From the NCBI GenBank assembly GCA_947449735.1, contig CANFTB010000034.1, positions 1 through 52,895 of the forward strand: a stretch of 52,895 nt of DNA, in the 5' to 3' direction. Position numbers and translations under genes: made by a program. Positions 34,526 to 45,100 of the stretch are shown here, one piece after another; within the stretch, counting starts at the first letter, position 1, and every line of letters starts with the position of its first letter. The DNA is from Chthoniobacteraceae bacterium (GTDB taxonomy: Bacteria; Verrucomicrobiota; Verrucomicrobiia; Chthoniobacterales; Chthoniobacteraceae). The notes beneath the pieces were generated by a model. It was not told where the DNA came from and did no database searches. It was given only the letters and a program-made list of their open reading frames with translations.

Positions 34526-35653
34526 ATGTTTGTCGATCACATAAAAATTCAGTCTTTTGCCGGCGCGGGTGGCAACGGTTGCGTCTCCTTCCGCCGCGAG
34601 GCCTTCGTGCCCAAGGGCGGGCCTGACGGCGGCGACGGGGGGCGCGGCGGTTCGATCGTCCTCCGGGCCGACGTTCACACCGACAATCTCACCTCGTTCT
34701 TTTACGAGCCCATTCTCAAGGCCTCCCACGGCCAGCACGGCATGGGAAAGCAGTGCTACGGCAAGGCTGCGGAGGACAAGGTGTTCCGCGTGCCCGTCGG
34801 AACGCTCGTGTACCGCATGCCAAAGCCGCCCGAGGCTCCTTCGCTCGAGGCATCCGTTCTTTACGGAACCGATGCGCAGTTTGTGGACCTTTCAAAATCT
34901 CCGGAGGATGTAGAAGAGGCAAAGGCCGAGATCGATCCCGAGGCTCTGGAGCTTGTTGTCGATTTGAAGGAACCGGGCGAGGAATTCGTCCTTTGCAAAG
35001 GGGGGAAGGGTGGCCTCGGCAACGTTCACTTCAAAAGTTCGAAAAACCGTGTTCCGACGCAGTTTACGTTGGGAGAGGAGGGTGAGAGCGGAGAGTTTTA
35101 TCTGGAGCTGCGCAAGATTGCCGACGTCGGTCTCGTCGGGTACCCAAATGCCGGAAAGTCGACGCTGCTTGGCGCCCTTTCCGCAGCGCATCCCAAGGTG
35201 GCTGCCTATCCCTTCACGACGCTGACGCCGCACATCGGAGTTGTGGTGATGGAGGGCTTCGACCGGTTCACCATAGCGGACATCCCCGGACTGATCGAGG
35301 GGGCGCACATGGACGTGGGTTTAGGGCATGAATTCCTGCGGCATATCCTTCGCTGCAAGCTTCTAGCGTTTGTGGTGGACACCGCCGGCAGCGAGGGCCG
35401 CGATCCTGTTTCGGATCTTCAGAGCCTGAGGCGCGAGGTAAGTCTGTATGACTCCGAGCTTGCCGACCGTCCCTGGGTGATCATCGCCAACAAGATGGAC
35501 CTGCCAGGATCGCAGGAGATGCTTGAAACTCTACGATTCAGGTTCGGCAGGGTGGAAGTTCTCCCCGTGAGCGGTTCGGAGAAGGAAGGAATTGTGGAAT
35601 TGAAGGAAAAGCTGGGAGTCTTGGTAAAGTCACACTCGAGCGAAGGATCGTAG
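34526..35653 (+). CDS. obgE: GTPase Obg
   Basis: A ribosome-assembly GTPase. The Gly-rich Obg domain (FVDHIKIQSFAGAGGNGCVSF, GGPDGGDGGRGGS) is followed by the G domain with GYPNAGKST, DIPGLIEGAHMDVGLGHEFLRHI and NKMD. Residues about 98-143 form an insertion of some 40 residues, acidic in its second half, between VGTLVY and LVVDLKEPG of the Obg domain. There is no extended C-terminal domain. It is preceded at 7 bp by the glycosyltransferase. Confidence 0.95.
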   Translation: MFVDHIKIQSFAGAGGNGCVSFRREAFVPKGGPDGGDGGRGGSIVLRADVHTDNLTSFFYEPILKASHGQHGMGKQCYGKAAEDKVFRVPVGTLVYRMPKPPEAPSLEASVLYGTDAQFVDLSKSPEDVEEAKAEIDPEALELVVDLKEPGEEFVLCKGGKGGLGNVHFKSSKNRVPTQFTLGEEGESGEFYLELRKIADVGLVGYPNAGKSTLLGALSAAHPKVAAYPFTTLTPHIGVVVMEGFDRFTIADIPGLIEGAHMDVGLGHEFLRHILRCKLLAFVVDTAGSEGRDPVSDLQSLRREVSLYDSELADRPWVIIANKMDLPGSQEMLETLRFRFGRVEVLPVSGSEKEGIVELKEKLGVLVKSHSSEGS

Positions 35654-35690
35654 ACCTTAGCTGGATTGCTCTTGTTGCAAGTTGCTGAAA

Positions 35691-35714
35691 ACTTTGTGAA
35701 AAGTTTCACAAAGT
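35691..35714. promoter_or_regulatory. CRP-like operator dyad upstream of the ATP synthase operon
   Basis: A perfect 11-bp inverted repeat (ACTTTGTGAAA / TTTCACAAAGT, 2-bp centre) contains TGTGA-N6-TCACA, the exact half-site pattern of CRP-family regulators. It ends 2 bp before the -35 element of the atpB promoter candidate. A two-base loop and missing T-run argue against a terminator for obgE. Confidence 0.6.
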
Positions 35715-35716
35715 AC

Positions 35717-35746
35717 TTGCCCGACCTTGGTCCTTGTTTTTAGCTT
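35717..35746 (+). promoter_or_regulatory. Candidate promoter of the ATP synthase operon
   Basis: TTGCCC (35717-35722), 18 bp, TAGCTT (35741-35746). Transcription would start near 35753, about 45 bases before atpB, with the dyad centred near -50. Confidence 0.5.
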
Positions 35747-35797
35747 TCACACCTTCGTGGAGGAAGACCTCCACGGATCACAGACTTTTTTCATTCT

Positions 35798-36754
35798 ATG
35801 TCCCTGCCCACTCAGAGTTTCAGACGCAGACTGTCGCCTGGTTTCGCCCCGGTTGCGGCCTGCTCTGGTCTGCTGCTGTCCTGCGGAGCCTTCGCCTCCG
35901 AGGCCGGTCACGCCCCTGGCGCCCACGAGTCCCTAACCAAGGACGCGCCGGTGGTATTTCACCTTGGGCCACTGCCGGTCAATAATTCGATGATCCTGAT
36001 GTGGATCGTCTCGGCGATCATAATCTTTGTGGCCAGAGCGGCCACGAAGGACATCAAGGAGACGCCCAGCGGACTTCAAAATTTCGCAGAGTGGGTCGTT
36101 GAGAGTCTTCGAGATTTCCTCGAGAATATCCTAGGTCGCGCCCTGACTGCCCAGACTTTCTGGTTTTTTGCGTCTGCATTTATTTTCATTCTGACTGCCA
36201 ACTGGTTTGGCCTCATTCCGGGAGTGGGCACGATTGGATGGGGAGTGCCCGACGCCAGTGGAAATCTCTCCCATATCAGCGAGCCGCTTCTGCGTGGAGC
36301 CAACGCTGACCTTAATATGACGCTTGCGATGTCGATTGTGTTTTTCGCAGGGTGGACGTTCTGGGCGCTTCGTTCGAATGGACTGATGGGCTTCTTGATG
36401 CACATCTTCGGGCCGAGGGGCGAATCGAAGGGCCTTCTCAAGGTTCTGATGGTCGTCGTGTTTTTCTGTGTTGGGATTTTGGAACTGGTTTCCATTGTGT
36501 TCAGGCCGGTGTCCCTCTCCTTCCGTTTGTATGGAAACGTCTTCGCGGGTGAGACGATGCTGGAAGCCATGTCGCTTCTTGTAAAAGGACTCGCACCGAT
36601 CATTCCTATTCCATTTTACTTCCTCGAGCTCCTCGTAGGATTTGTGCAGGCGCTCGTATTTACCCTTCTGACTGCAGTTTTCACGCTCTTGATTTGCTCC
36701 CACGGGGACGAGCATGGCGAACATGCAGAGGGGCACGCGGGCGATAGCCACTGA
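35798..36754 (+). CDS. atpB: F-type ATP synthase subunit a
   Basis: The membrane stator subunit carrying the proton half-channels. The essential Arg is R243 in SLSFRLYGNVFAGE; five or so further helices are clear (NNSMILMWIVSAIIIFVA, FWFFASAFIFILTANWFG, LVGFVQALVFTLLTAVFTLLI). At 318 residues it is longer than the 270 of E. coli because of an N-terminal signal-like segment (to about residue 34) and a His-rich tail (GDEHGEHAEGHAGDSH). First gene of the operon; no atpI is seen ahead of it. Confidence 0.95.
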   Translation: MSLPTQSFRRRLSPGFAPVAACSGLLLSCGAFASEAGHAPGAHESLTKDAPVVFHLGPLPVNNSMILMWIVSAIIIFVARAATKDIKETPSGLQNFAEWVVESLRDFLENILGRALTAQTFWFFASAFIFILTANWFGLIPGVGTIGWGVPDASGNLSHISEPLLRGANADLNMTLAMSIVFFAGWTFWALRSNGLMGFLMHIFGPRGESKGLLKVLMVVVFFCVGILELVSIVFRPVSLSFRLYGNVFAGETMLEAMSLLVKGLAPIIPIPFYFLELLVGFVQALVFTLLTAVFTLLICSHGDEHGEHAEGHAGDSH

Positions 36755-36831
36755 CCGTATTAAACTTTCGGGCGCCGGACCGTGGCATGACTGCGGGGGC
36801 GTCCGGCAACCAAACAAAACCAAAAACGACA

Positions 36832-37047
36832 ATGAACATCCTGACCAACCTCGCCGAAATCCAAGGCAATCTCCACATCGGTCTTGCCGCTCTCGGCTCC
36901 GCTCTTGCAGTGGGAGTGATCGGCTTCAAGGCTTCCGAAGCGGTGGGGCGCAATCCTGGCGCGGCCACTCCAATTCTGATTCAGGCGATCCTGAGCTCGG
37001 CTCTTGCCGAAGGGATCGTTTTCTTCGCGATCTTCCTCGCGAAGTAG
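36832..37047 (+). CDS. atpE: F-type ATP synthase subunit c
   Basis: A 71-residue two-helix ring subunit. Helix 1 is Gly/Ala rich (GLAALGSALAVGVIG), the loop is GRNP, and the ion-carrying carboxylate is E60 in SSALAEGIVFFAIF. The Gln in helix 1 and the ES pair typical of sodium-binding rings are absent, so protons are the likely ion. The ATG at 36832, after a CA-rich leader, gives the correct helix 1 start; an upstream ATG at 36787 would add 15 polar residues. Confidence 0.96.
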   Translation: MNILTNLAEIQGNLHIGLAALGSALAVGVIGFKASEAVGRNPGAATPILIQAILSSALAEGIVFFAIFLAK

Positions 37048-37115
37048 TTCCGTTTCAAGCGCAGGACCGGCCAATTCCGGTCCTGTGCGCCCCTTTCTTT
37101 CGCAGACTCTAGACT

Positions 37116-37667
37116 ATGTTCGTCAACGCTATCTTCGCTTCAATCCCGGCAGAACTGATGGAAACCGCGTCTTCCGTGGGGAAGCAGTTCGGATTCAACA
37201 CCTGGGCATTCGTCGCGCAGGTGCTCTCCTTTTCAATCGTCTGCGGCGCCCTCTACAAGTTCGCCTACCATCCCCTCTTGAAGCTCCTTGAGGACAGGCG
37301 CCAGAAAATCGAGCACACCTACAGGGAGGCTGCTGCCGTCAAAGTGCAGGTGGCTGATGCCGAGCGCCGTGCCGCTGAGATCGTCGTACAAGCCTCCTCT
37401 GGGGCACACAAAATCGTGGAGGAAGCGAAGGTTGCAGCTCAGCAGTTCCAGGAGCAGCAGATGCAGCAGGCCAAACTCGAAGCCGAGGCGCTCGTCGCGA
37501 AAGCTCGTGAGGCAACCCAGCGTGACTATGACCGGATGCTTGGCGAACTCAGGGCTGAAGTCGCGCGACTGGTGGTTGACACCACTGCAAAAGTAAGCGG
37601 AAAGGTGCTTACGGCTGATGATCAGCGCCGACTTCTGGAGGAAGCAGGGCGCGAAATCGCCGCCTAG
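37116..37667 (+). CDS. atpF: F-type ATP synthase subunit b
   Basis: The peripheral-stalk subunit: one membrane helix (WAFVAQVLSFSIVCGALYKFAY), then a long charged coiled coil rich in Ala, Glu, Gln and Lys that ends near residue 180. The length of 183 is slightly above the usual 156-170, with 20 extra N-terminal residues before the helix. It lies between atpE and atpH. Confidence 0.95.
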   Translation: MFVNAIFASIPAELMETASSVGKQFGFNTWAFVAQVLSFSIVCGALYKFAYHPLLKLLEDRRQKIEHTYREAAAVKVQVADAERRAAEIVVQASSGAHKIVEEAKVAAQQFQEQQMQQAKLEAEALVAKAREATQRDYDRMLGELRAEVARLVVDTTAKVSGKVLTADDQRRLLEEAGREIAA

Positions 37668-37697
37668 CCTCCGCTGCCTCATTCATAATTTCCCGAT

Positions 37698-38096
37698 ATG
37701 AAGGTTTCCAAAGAAGCAAGGAAGGGTGCCCGTATCCTGTTCGCATCAGTCAAGTCTGACGGGGTGCTGGACGAATCCAGGGTACGCGCCGCTGTTGCCG
37801 GGGTGGTGAAGCAGCGTCCCCCGTTTGTTGCCGAGATCCTTGGCGAATTCCGGAGGCTTGTCCGATTGGAGATCGAAAAGCGGACGGCGGTGGTACAGAC
37901 AGCTGTCGCAATTGAGCCTTCGCAGAAGTCGCAACTCGAGGCGTCCTTGAAGGCCCGCTTTGGGGGTGATCTGAGAGTAGGTTTTGCGATGAATCCCGAG
38001 CTGATTGCCGGGACCCGCGTACGCGTTGGAAGCGACGTGTACGACTCCAATGTGCGGGAGCGTCTCGAGCGGCTGCGCACCGCTCTAAGCCGGTAA
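37698..38096 (+). CDS. atpH: F-type ATP synthase subunit delta, short form
   Basis: Connects F1 to the b stalk. Only 132 residues, against about 178 in E. coli. The C-terminal half is recognisable (LEASLKARFGGDLRVGFAMNPELIAGTRVRVGSDVYDSNVRERLERL). The N-terminal six-helix domain that binds the tip of subunit alpha appears shortened by roughly 45 residues. Position between atpF and atpA makes the call safe. Confidence 0.93.
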   Translation: MKVSKEARKGARILFASVKSDGVLDESRVRAAVAGVVKQRPPFVAEILGEFRRLVRLEIEKRTAVVQTAVAIEPSQKSQLEASLKARFGGDLRVGFAMNPELIAGTRVRVGSDVYDSNVRERLERLRTALSR

Positions 38097-38170
38097 CCTC
38101 CTTTCAACCAGTTTTTTAAATGCGCCTCAAACGGTGCGACTAACACTTACAATTCGAATTCTGTTTTCCA

Positions 38171-39700
38171 ATGAGCAACATCCTTCAAGAAATTGCCGAT
38201 ACAATCTCCGGTCTCAAGACAGGCGCCGCCCGTTCCAATGTTGGAGTGGTCCGCCAGGTCGGTGACGGCGTCGCCCGCATCGAGGGGCTGAGCAACGTTA
38301 TGCTCAACGAAATGATCAAGTTTCCCGGCGGCCTTTACGGCATCGCCCTGAACTTGGAGGAGAACGAAGTCGGTGCCATTTTGTTGGGTGACGATAAGGA
38401 CGTGACCGAAGGTGTCGAGGTGGAGACGACGGGACGCCTTCTTTCCGTGCCGGTCGGCAGGGAACTTCTTGGCCGCGTTTTGAATACGCTCGGCCAGCCC
38501 ATTGATGGAAAGGGGCCGGTTGGAGCAAAGGTGGAGTATCCTGTAGAAAAGATTGCTCCCGGCATTATCAAGCGCCGTTCCGTCTCGCAACCGTTGAATA
38601 CCGGCATCATGGCGATCGACGCCATGATCCCGATCGGCCGCGGCCAGCGTGAGTTGATCATTGGCGACCGTGCCACGGGCAAGACCACCATTGCGGTGGA
38701 TACCATGATCAATAACGCCCGTATCAACAAGCAGAACGAGGGCAAGCCCGGATTCCGCCCCGTTTACTGCATCTACGTCGGAGTGGGGCAGAAAAACGCT
38801 AACATCGCGCGCACCGTCGCCGTTCTTGAGGAGTCGGGCGCGATGGCCTACACGATCGTTGTTTCCGCGCCAGCGTCCGATACCGCCACGAATCAGTACC
38901 TCGCTCCGTTCGCCGGTTGCGCCATGGGCGAGTGGTTCATGGACAACGGCATGGACGCTCTGATCGTGTTTGACGACCTTTCCAAACACGCCGTCGCCTA
39001 CCGTCAGGTTTCGCTCTTGTTGAAGCGTCCCTCTGGTCGTGAAGCCTACCCTGGTGACGTGTTCTACCTCCACTCCCGCTTGCTAGAGCGCAGCGCCCGT
39101 CTCAGCGAGACAAGCGGAGACGGCTCGCTCACCGCTCTTCCCATCATTGAAACGCAGGCGGGCGACGTCTCCGCATACATCCCGACGAACGTGATTTCCA
39201 TCACCGACGGGCAGATCTACCTCGAGACTGATTTGTTTTACCAAGGCGTGCGTCCTGCCGTTTCGGTGGGGCTCTCCGTCAGCCGCGTCGGCTCTGCCGC
39301 GCAGATCAAGGCGATGAAGCAGGTTGCAGGCAAAATCAAAGGGGACCTTGCACAGTTTCGTGAACTCGCTGCCTTCGCCCAGTTCGGCTCCGATCTTGAT
39401 GCGAAGACGAAAGCGCAGTTGGAACGCGGCCAGCGAATCGTCGAGCTCTTCAAGCAGACCCAGTACAAGCCCCTTCCGACCGAACTCCAGGCGGGAACGC
39501 TTTGGGCAATGCAGAATGGCTATTTCGACGACGTTGCCGTGGATACGGTCAAGGTTTTCCAAGACAAGCTCCAAGATTTCCTCACCACGCGGAAGGCCGC
39601 GGTGTTGGCGAAGATTGCCGAGAAGGGCGCGATTGACGACTCCATCACAGCCGATCTGAAGGCGGCGCTCACCGAGTTCAAAACGAGCTTCAAAGCCTAA
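38171..39700 (+). CDS. atpA: F-type ATP synthase subunit alpha
   Basis: A regulatory nucleotide-binding subunit of F1, 509 residues. The P-loop is GDRATGKT, with Ala in place of the usual Gln; [44 protein letters not shown] and the Arg finger region [14 protein letters not shown] are conserved. No Shine-Dalgarno sequence precedes its ATG. Fifth gene of the operon. Confidence 0.98.
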   Translation: MSNILQEIADTISGLKTGAARSNVGVVRQVGDGVARIEGLSNVMLNEMIKFPGGLYGIALNLEENEVGAILLGDDKDVTEGVEVETTGRLLSVPVGRELLGRVLNTLGQPIDGKGPVGAKVEYPVEKIAPGIIKRRSVSQPLNTGIMAIDAMIPIGRGQRELIIGDRATGKTTIAVDTMINNARINKQNEGKPGFRPVYCIYVGVGQKNANIARTVAVLEESGAMAYTIVVSAPASDTATNQYLAPFAGCAMGEWFMDNGMDALIVFDDLSKHAVAYRQVSLLLKRPSGREAYPGDVFYLHSRLLERSARLSETSGDGSLTALPIIETQAGDVSAYIPTNVISITDGQIYLETDLFYQGVRPAVSVGLSVSRVGSAAQIKAMKQVAGKIKGDLAQFRELAAFAQFGSDLDAKTKAQLERGQRIVELFKQTQYKPLPTELQAGTLWAMQNGYFDDVAVDTVKVFQDKLQDFLTTRKAAVLAKIAEKGAIDDSITADLKAALTEFKTSFKA

Positions 39701-39712
39701 AGTTTAAAGGCA

Positions 39713-42066
<2,354 letters not shown>

Positions 42067-42131
42067 TTCTACCACGGACGAGCGCCGGGTGAGTTGATTC
42101 ACCTGGTGCGCCGGCGGATTTTTTTGGACCA

Positions 42132-42560
42132 ATGTCTACTCTCAAACTCGAAATTTTCACTCCAGAGGCTGTTGCCTACAGAGACGACGTGGAGATGGTG
42201 CTTATTCCCGCCGAACTGGGGGACATGGGAGTATATCCCATGCACGTCCCCGTGATGACGCGGATCAACCCGGGCGAACTCGTTGTCACAAAGGGAGGTG
42301 AGACGGTTCACCTCGCGATTGGAGAGGGGTTCGCGGAGATCACCCAGACCAACGTCCGCGTGCTCGTGGACATGGCGATCGAGGAGAGGTTCATTGACGA
42401 GAAAGCTGTGGAAGAGGCTATTGAGCGTGCTCAAAAGGATATCCGAGAGGCGCTGCTCGGTAACCAGGAAGTTGCCTCGGCGCAAATTGCCCTGATGAAG
42501 GGAATGGCGCAGTTAAAAGTCAGGCGCCGGAGCTACTCTCCGGGTCCTGCCCAAGTCTAG
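42132..42560 (+). CDS. atpC: F-type ATP synthase subunit epsilon
   Basis: A regulatory subunit of the rotor. The N-terminal beta sandwich is LKLEIFTPEAVAYRDDVEMVLIPAELGDMGVYPMHVPVMTRI and the C-terminal helical hairpin runs from about residue 88 to 135. It has 142 residues. It ends the operon and converges on aroE. Confidence 0.95.
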   Translation: MSTLKLEIFTPEAVAYRDDVEMVLIPAELGDMGVYPMHVPVMTRINPGELVVTKGGETVHLAIGEGFAEITQTNVRVLVDMAIEERFIDEKAVEEAIERAQKDIREALLGNQEVASAQIALMKGMAQLKVRRRSYSPGPAQV

Positions 42561-42644
42561 TGGTTTAAGGGCAGTTGGTTACGGGGTGGCACCATTCAAG
42601 GTGTGCCGCAGGGTATTCTGTGCGTTCGCAGTGAGCGTGGTTCC

Positions 42645-43538
42645 TTATTGCAAGGCTGCCCGCATCGCTTCAATCGGAGCGGGCTTTCCGAACCAGATTT
42701 CAAAGGCGAGCGCGCCTTGGTGTAAAAGCATCGCCCGTCCGTCTGCTGTGCAAGCCCCTGCCTTTAATGCATCGTTGATGAGTTGAGTTCGGCGGCTGTA
42801 AATCGTGTCGTATACCAGATGGCCGCGGCGGAGGAATGCTTGAGGTAGCGGTGAGGGGTCGCCTTCCTCCATTCCGAGTGAACTGCACTGCAAAATGAGT
42901 TCGGTCTTGGTGCTATAGTCGCCAATCGCATTGTGTTCCGGAACCTCCACTTGGAGAGCGTGTGAATTGGCCTGTCGGATGCTCCGGATTTCCTCAGCCA
43001 GTTCCTGTGCTTTCGACACCGTCCGGTTGAGTAGCGTGATGCTCGGACACCCCTCCAAAGCGCATTGGAGCGCTACCGCCCGGCCCGCGCCACCGCCCGC
43101 GCCTACAATCATCACGCGGAGCTTGCCAAGCGGTACGCCAAAAGCCTCTGCGACTGCACGCGCCAGTCCGGGGCCGTCTGTGTTGAAGCCCTCGGTTTTT
43201 CCAGCCTGAAGGTTCAGCGTGTTCACCGCCCCCATGCAATGGGCGTGGTCTGATATGGAGTCCAATAACGGTAAAACAGCTGTCTTGTGAGGGATGGTCA
43301 GGTTTACACCGATAAAAGAGGATTTGCGGAGCAAGTCCACTGCTTCAGGAAGCTCATGGGGTTTGACCAAAATCCGTCCGTAAACAAACGGCATTGAGTA
43401 TTCTCTGAGCGCCGCCATGTGCATTTGAGGCGACGCTGAATGGGCCACGGGATCCCCGAGCACCGCGAGGTGGAGCGGCGGCTCCTTCTCCCGCGCCCGA
43501 AGTTCTTCGACTGTAAAAACCTCCGGGAACTGTTTCAC
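42645..43538 (-). CDS. aroE: Shikimate dehydrogenase
   Basis: Reduces 3-dehydroshikimate with NADPH in the aromatic amino acid pathway. Catalytic Lys85 is in NLTIPHK and Asp121 in GFNTDG; the nucleotide-binding loop is VGAGGGAGRAVALQ followed by LLNRTVSKA. It has 297 residues with about 20 extra at the N-terminus. The start overlaps the gltX stop (ATGA), so the two are coupled. Confidence 0.95.
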   Translation of the reverse strand: MKQFPEVFTVEELRAREKEPPLHLAVLGDPVAHSASPQMHMAALREYSMPFVYGRILVKPHELPEAVDLLRKSSFIGVNLTIPHKTAVLPLLDSISDHAHCMGAVNTLNLQAGKTEGFNTDGPGLARAVAEAFGVPLGKLRVMIVGAGGGAGRAVALQCALEGCPSITLLNRTVSKAQELAEEIRSIRQANSHALQVEVPEHNAIGDYSTKTELILQCSSLGMEEGDPSPLPQAFLRRGHLVYDTIYSRRTQLINDALKAGACTADGRAMLLHQGALAFEIWFGKPAPIEAMRAALQ

Positions 43539-44869
43539 AGTTGGTGAATCTGGGTATCAACGGCGTTCTTGAGGCGAGAGAGCACTCGCCCTTTTCCCAG
43601 AATCTCAAGCATTGCAAAGAGGTTTGGTCCCGCAGTCCGGCCTGACACGGCTACGCGGGTGGGGAGAAGGAGCTCGTTCGGCTTCGCTTCGAGCTTCGCA
43701 GCCGTTTGTTTGAGGGCAGCCTCGATTAAACCGGCCTTCCATTCGGGACATTCTTCAAACTCGGCTGACAGCAAACCGATGCGATCCGCCGTGGCTGGAT
43801 TGGCAAAAGCCTTTTTGACGGCTTCTGGATCGAAGGCGTAATCCTCTTTGAAAAAATATTCCACCCAGGATGGCACCTCGGAGAGCAGTTTGATCTTCTC
43901 CCGCACAATTTCAAGTATGGGGTCCAGCGCTTCTGCGGAGCCGTAGTGGACGCCCGCTTTGGCAAGAAAGGGGATGCATTCTTCCCTGAATTGGGTCAGC
44001 GGTGTTTTTGCCAAATGCTGTGAGTTGAGCCAGAGACACTTGTCGATGTCGAAGTGGGCGTTTTTGCGGTTTACCTTCGAGAGGTCAAACAGGTCCACAG
44101 TTTCCTCAAGCGTGAGAAGCTCCCTGTTGTCCTTCGGCGACCAGCCGAGAAGTGAGAGGTAGTTTCGCACGGCGGAGGGTGTGTAGCCCGACTCCATGTA
44201 ACCTGTGATACTGGCGCCCGCGTCGCGCTTGCTCATTTTTGATCCGTCCTTGTTAAGGATGAGCGGGATGTGTGCGTATGCCGGTGGCGTTGCGCCAAGC
44301 GCCTTGAAGAGCTCCAGATGTTTCGGCGTGTTCGAGAGGTGGTCTTCGCCCCTGATGACGTGCGAAATCTGCATTTCAATATCGTCCACCACGTTCACAA
44401 AGTGAAAAATCCACGAGCCGTCCGGTCGCCGGATTGTCATGTCTGGGTGGGTTTCAGGATTGGAAAGGTCGAAATCGATGGAGCCGCACACTGTGTCGTG
44501 AACAGTGACCACCTGGCGCAGTGATCTAAAGCGCCACGCGCCGCCATCTTCGTAGAGATGACCGGCGGCGAGGAGCGTTTGGAAGTGCTTCTCGTACAGA
44601 TGCTCGCGTTGCGACTGAAAGTAGGGCCCGAAATCTCCCCCAGCTCCCGGGCCCTCGTCCCAGTCGAGCCCCAGCCAGTGCAGTCCGTCCAGAATGACCT
44701 GAACTGCCTCTTCCGTGTTCCTTGCCTTGTCTGTGTCTTCGATTCGGAGGATGAACTTTCCTGCGTGGTGGCGAGCAAACAACCAGTTGAAAAGGGCGGT
44801 CCGTGCGCCACCCACATGAAGGTAACCGGTGGGCGAGGGGGCAAAACGGACGCGGATTGGGGAATTCAT
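43535..44869 (-). CDS. gltX: Glutamyl-tRNA synthetase
   Basis: A class I synthetase charging tRNA-Glu (and possibly tRNA-Gln). Signatures are RFAPSPTGYLHVGGARTAL and GSKMSKRDAG. At 444 residues it is a little shorter than the E. coli enzyme. The ATG at 44869 matches the family N-terminus exactly; an upstream GTG would add 39 residues unlike any GltX. Whether the organism makes Gln-tRNA via an amidotransferase cannot be judged here. Confidence 0.96.
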   Translation of the reverse strand: MNSPIRVRFAPSPTGYLHVGGARTALFNWLFARHHAGKFILRIEDTDKARNTEEAVQVILDGLHWLGLDWDEGPGAGGDFGPYFQSQREHLYEKHFQTLLAAGHLYEDGGAWRFRSLRQVVTVHDTVCGSIDFDLSNPETHPDMTIRRPDGSWIFHFVNVVDDIEMQISHVIRGEDHLSNTPKHLELFKALGATPPAYAHIPLILNKDGSKMSKRDAGASITGYMESGYTPSAVRNYLSLLGWSPKDNRELLTLEETVDLFDLSKVNRKNAHFDIDKCLWLNSQHLAKTPLTQFREECIPFLAKAGVHYGSAEALDPILEIVREKIKLLSEVPSWVEYFFKEDYAFDPEAVKKAFANPATADRIGLLSAEFEECPEWKAGLIEAALKQTAAKLEAKPNELLLPTRVAVSGRTAGPNLFAMLEILGKGRVLSRLKNAVDTQIHQL

Positions 44870-45025
44870 ACGAGCGTGCAAAAGTGCAAACCTGCCGCTC
44901 TGGGAGCGAGCAAAAACGGAGGGTTTTGGGTTAAGGCCCTTCTTTCCGACTGGGCAACCCAGTTGCCGGCAAAATTTGAGGTGCACAAGGTTTGGGATGA
45001 GTTTGTGCGAGTCTGCTCACGAACC

Positions 45026-45053
45026 TTGACCCTGTTGCCCCGGAGTCTACTGT
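45026..45053 (+). promoter_or_regulatory. Candidate promoter of the receiver-PATAN gene
   Basis: TTGACC (45026-45031), 16 bp, TACTGT (45048-45053), about 33 to 48 bases ahead of the two possible start codons. Confidence 0.4.
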
Positions 45054-45100
45054 GTAAACCTGCGCTGCGGTGCTGTTGCCGCGGGATGCACACCCCGTTC

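Noticed and set aside
36787..36831. Longer start for atpE
   Set aside because: The 15 added residues are polar and precede a complete helix 1; all known c subunits start close to MNILTNLAEI here.
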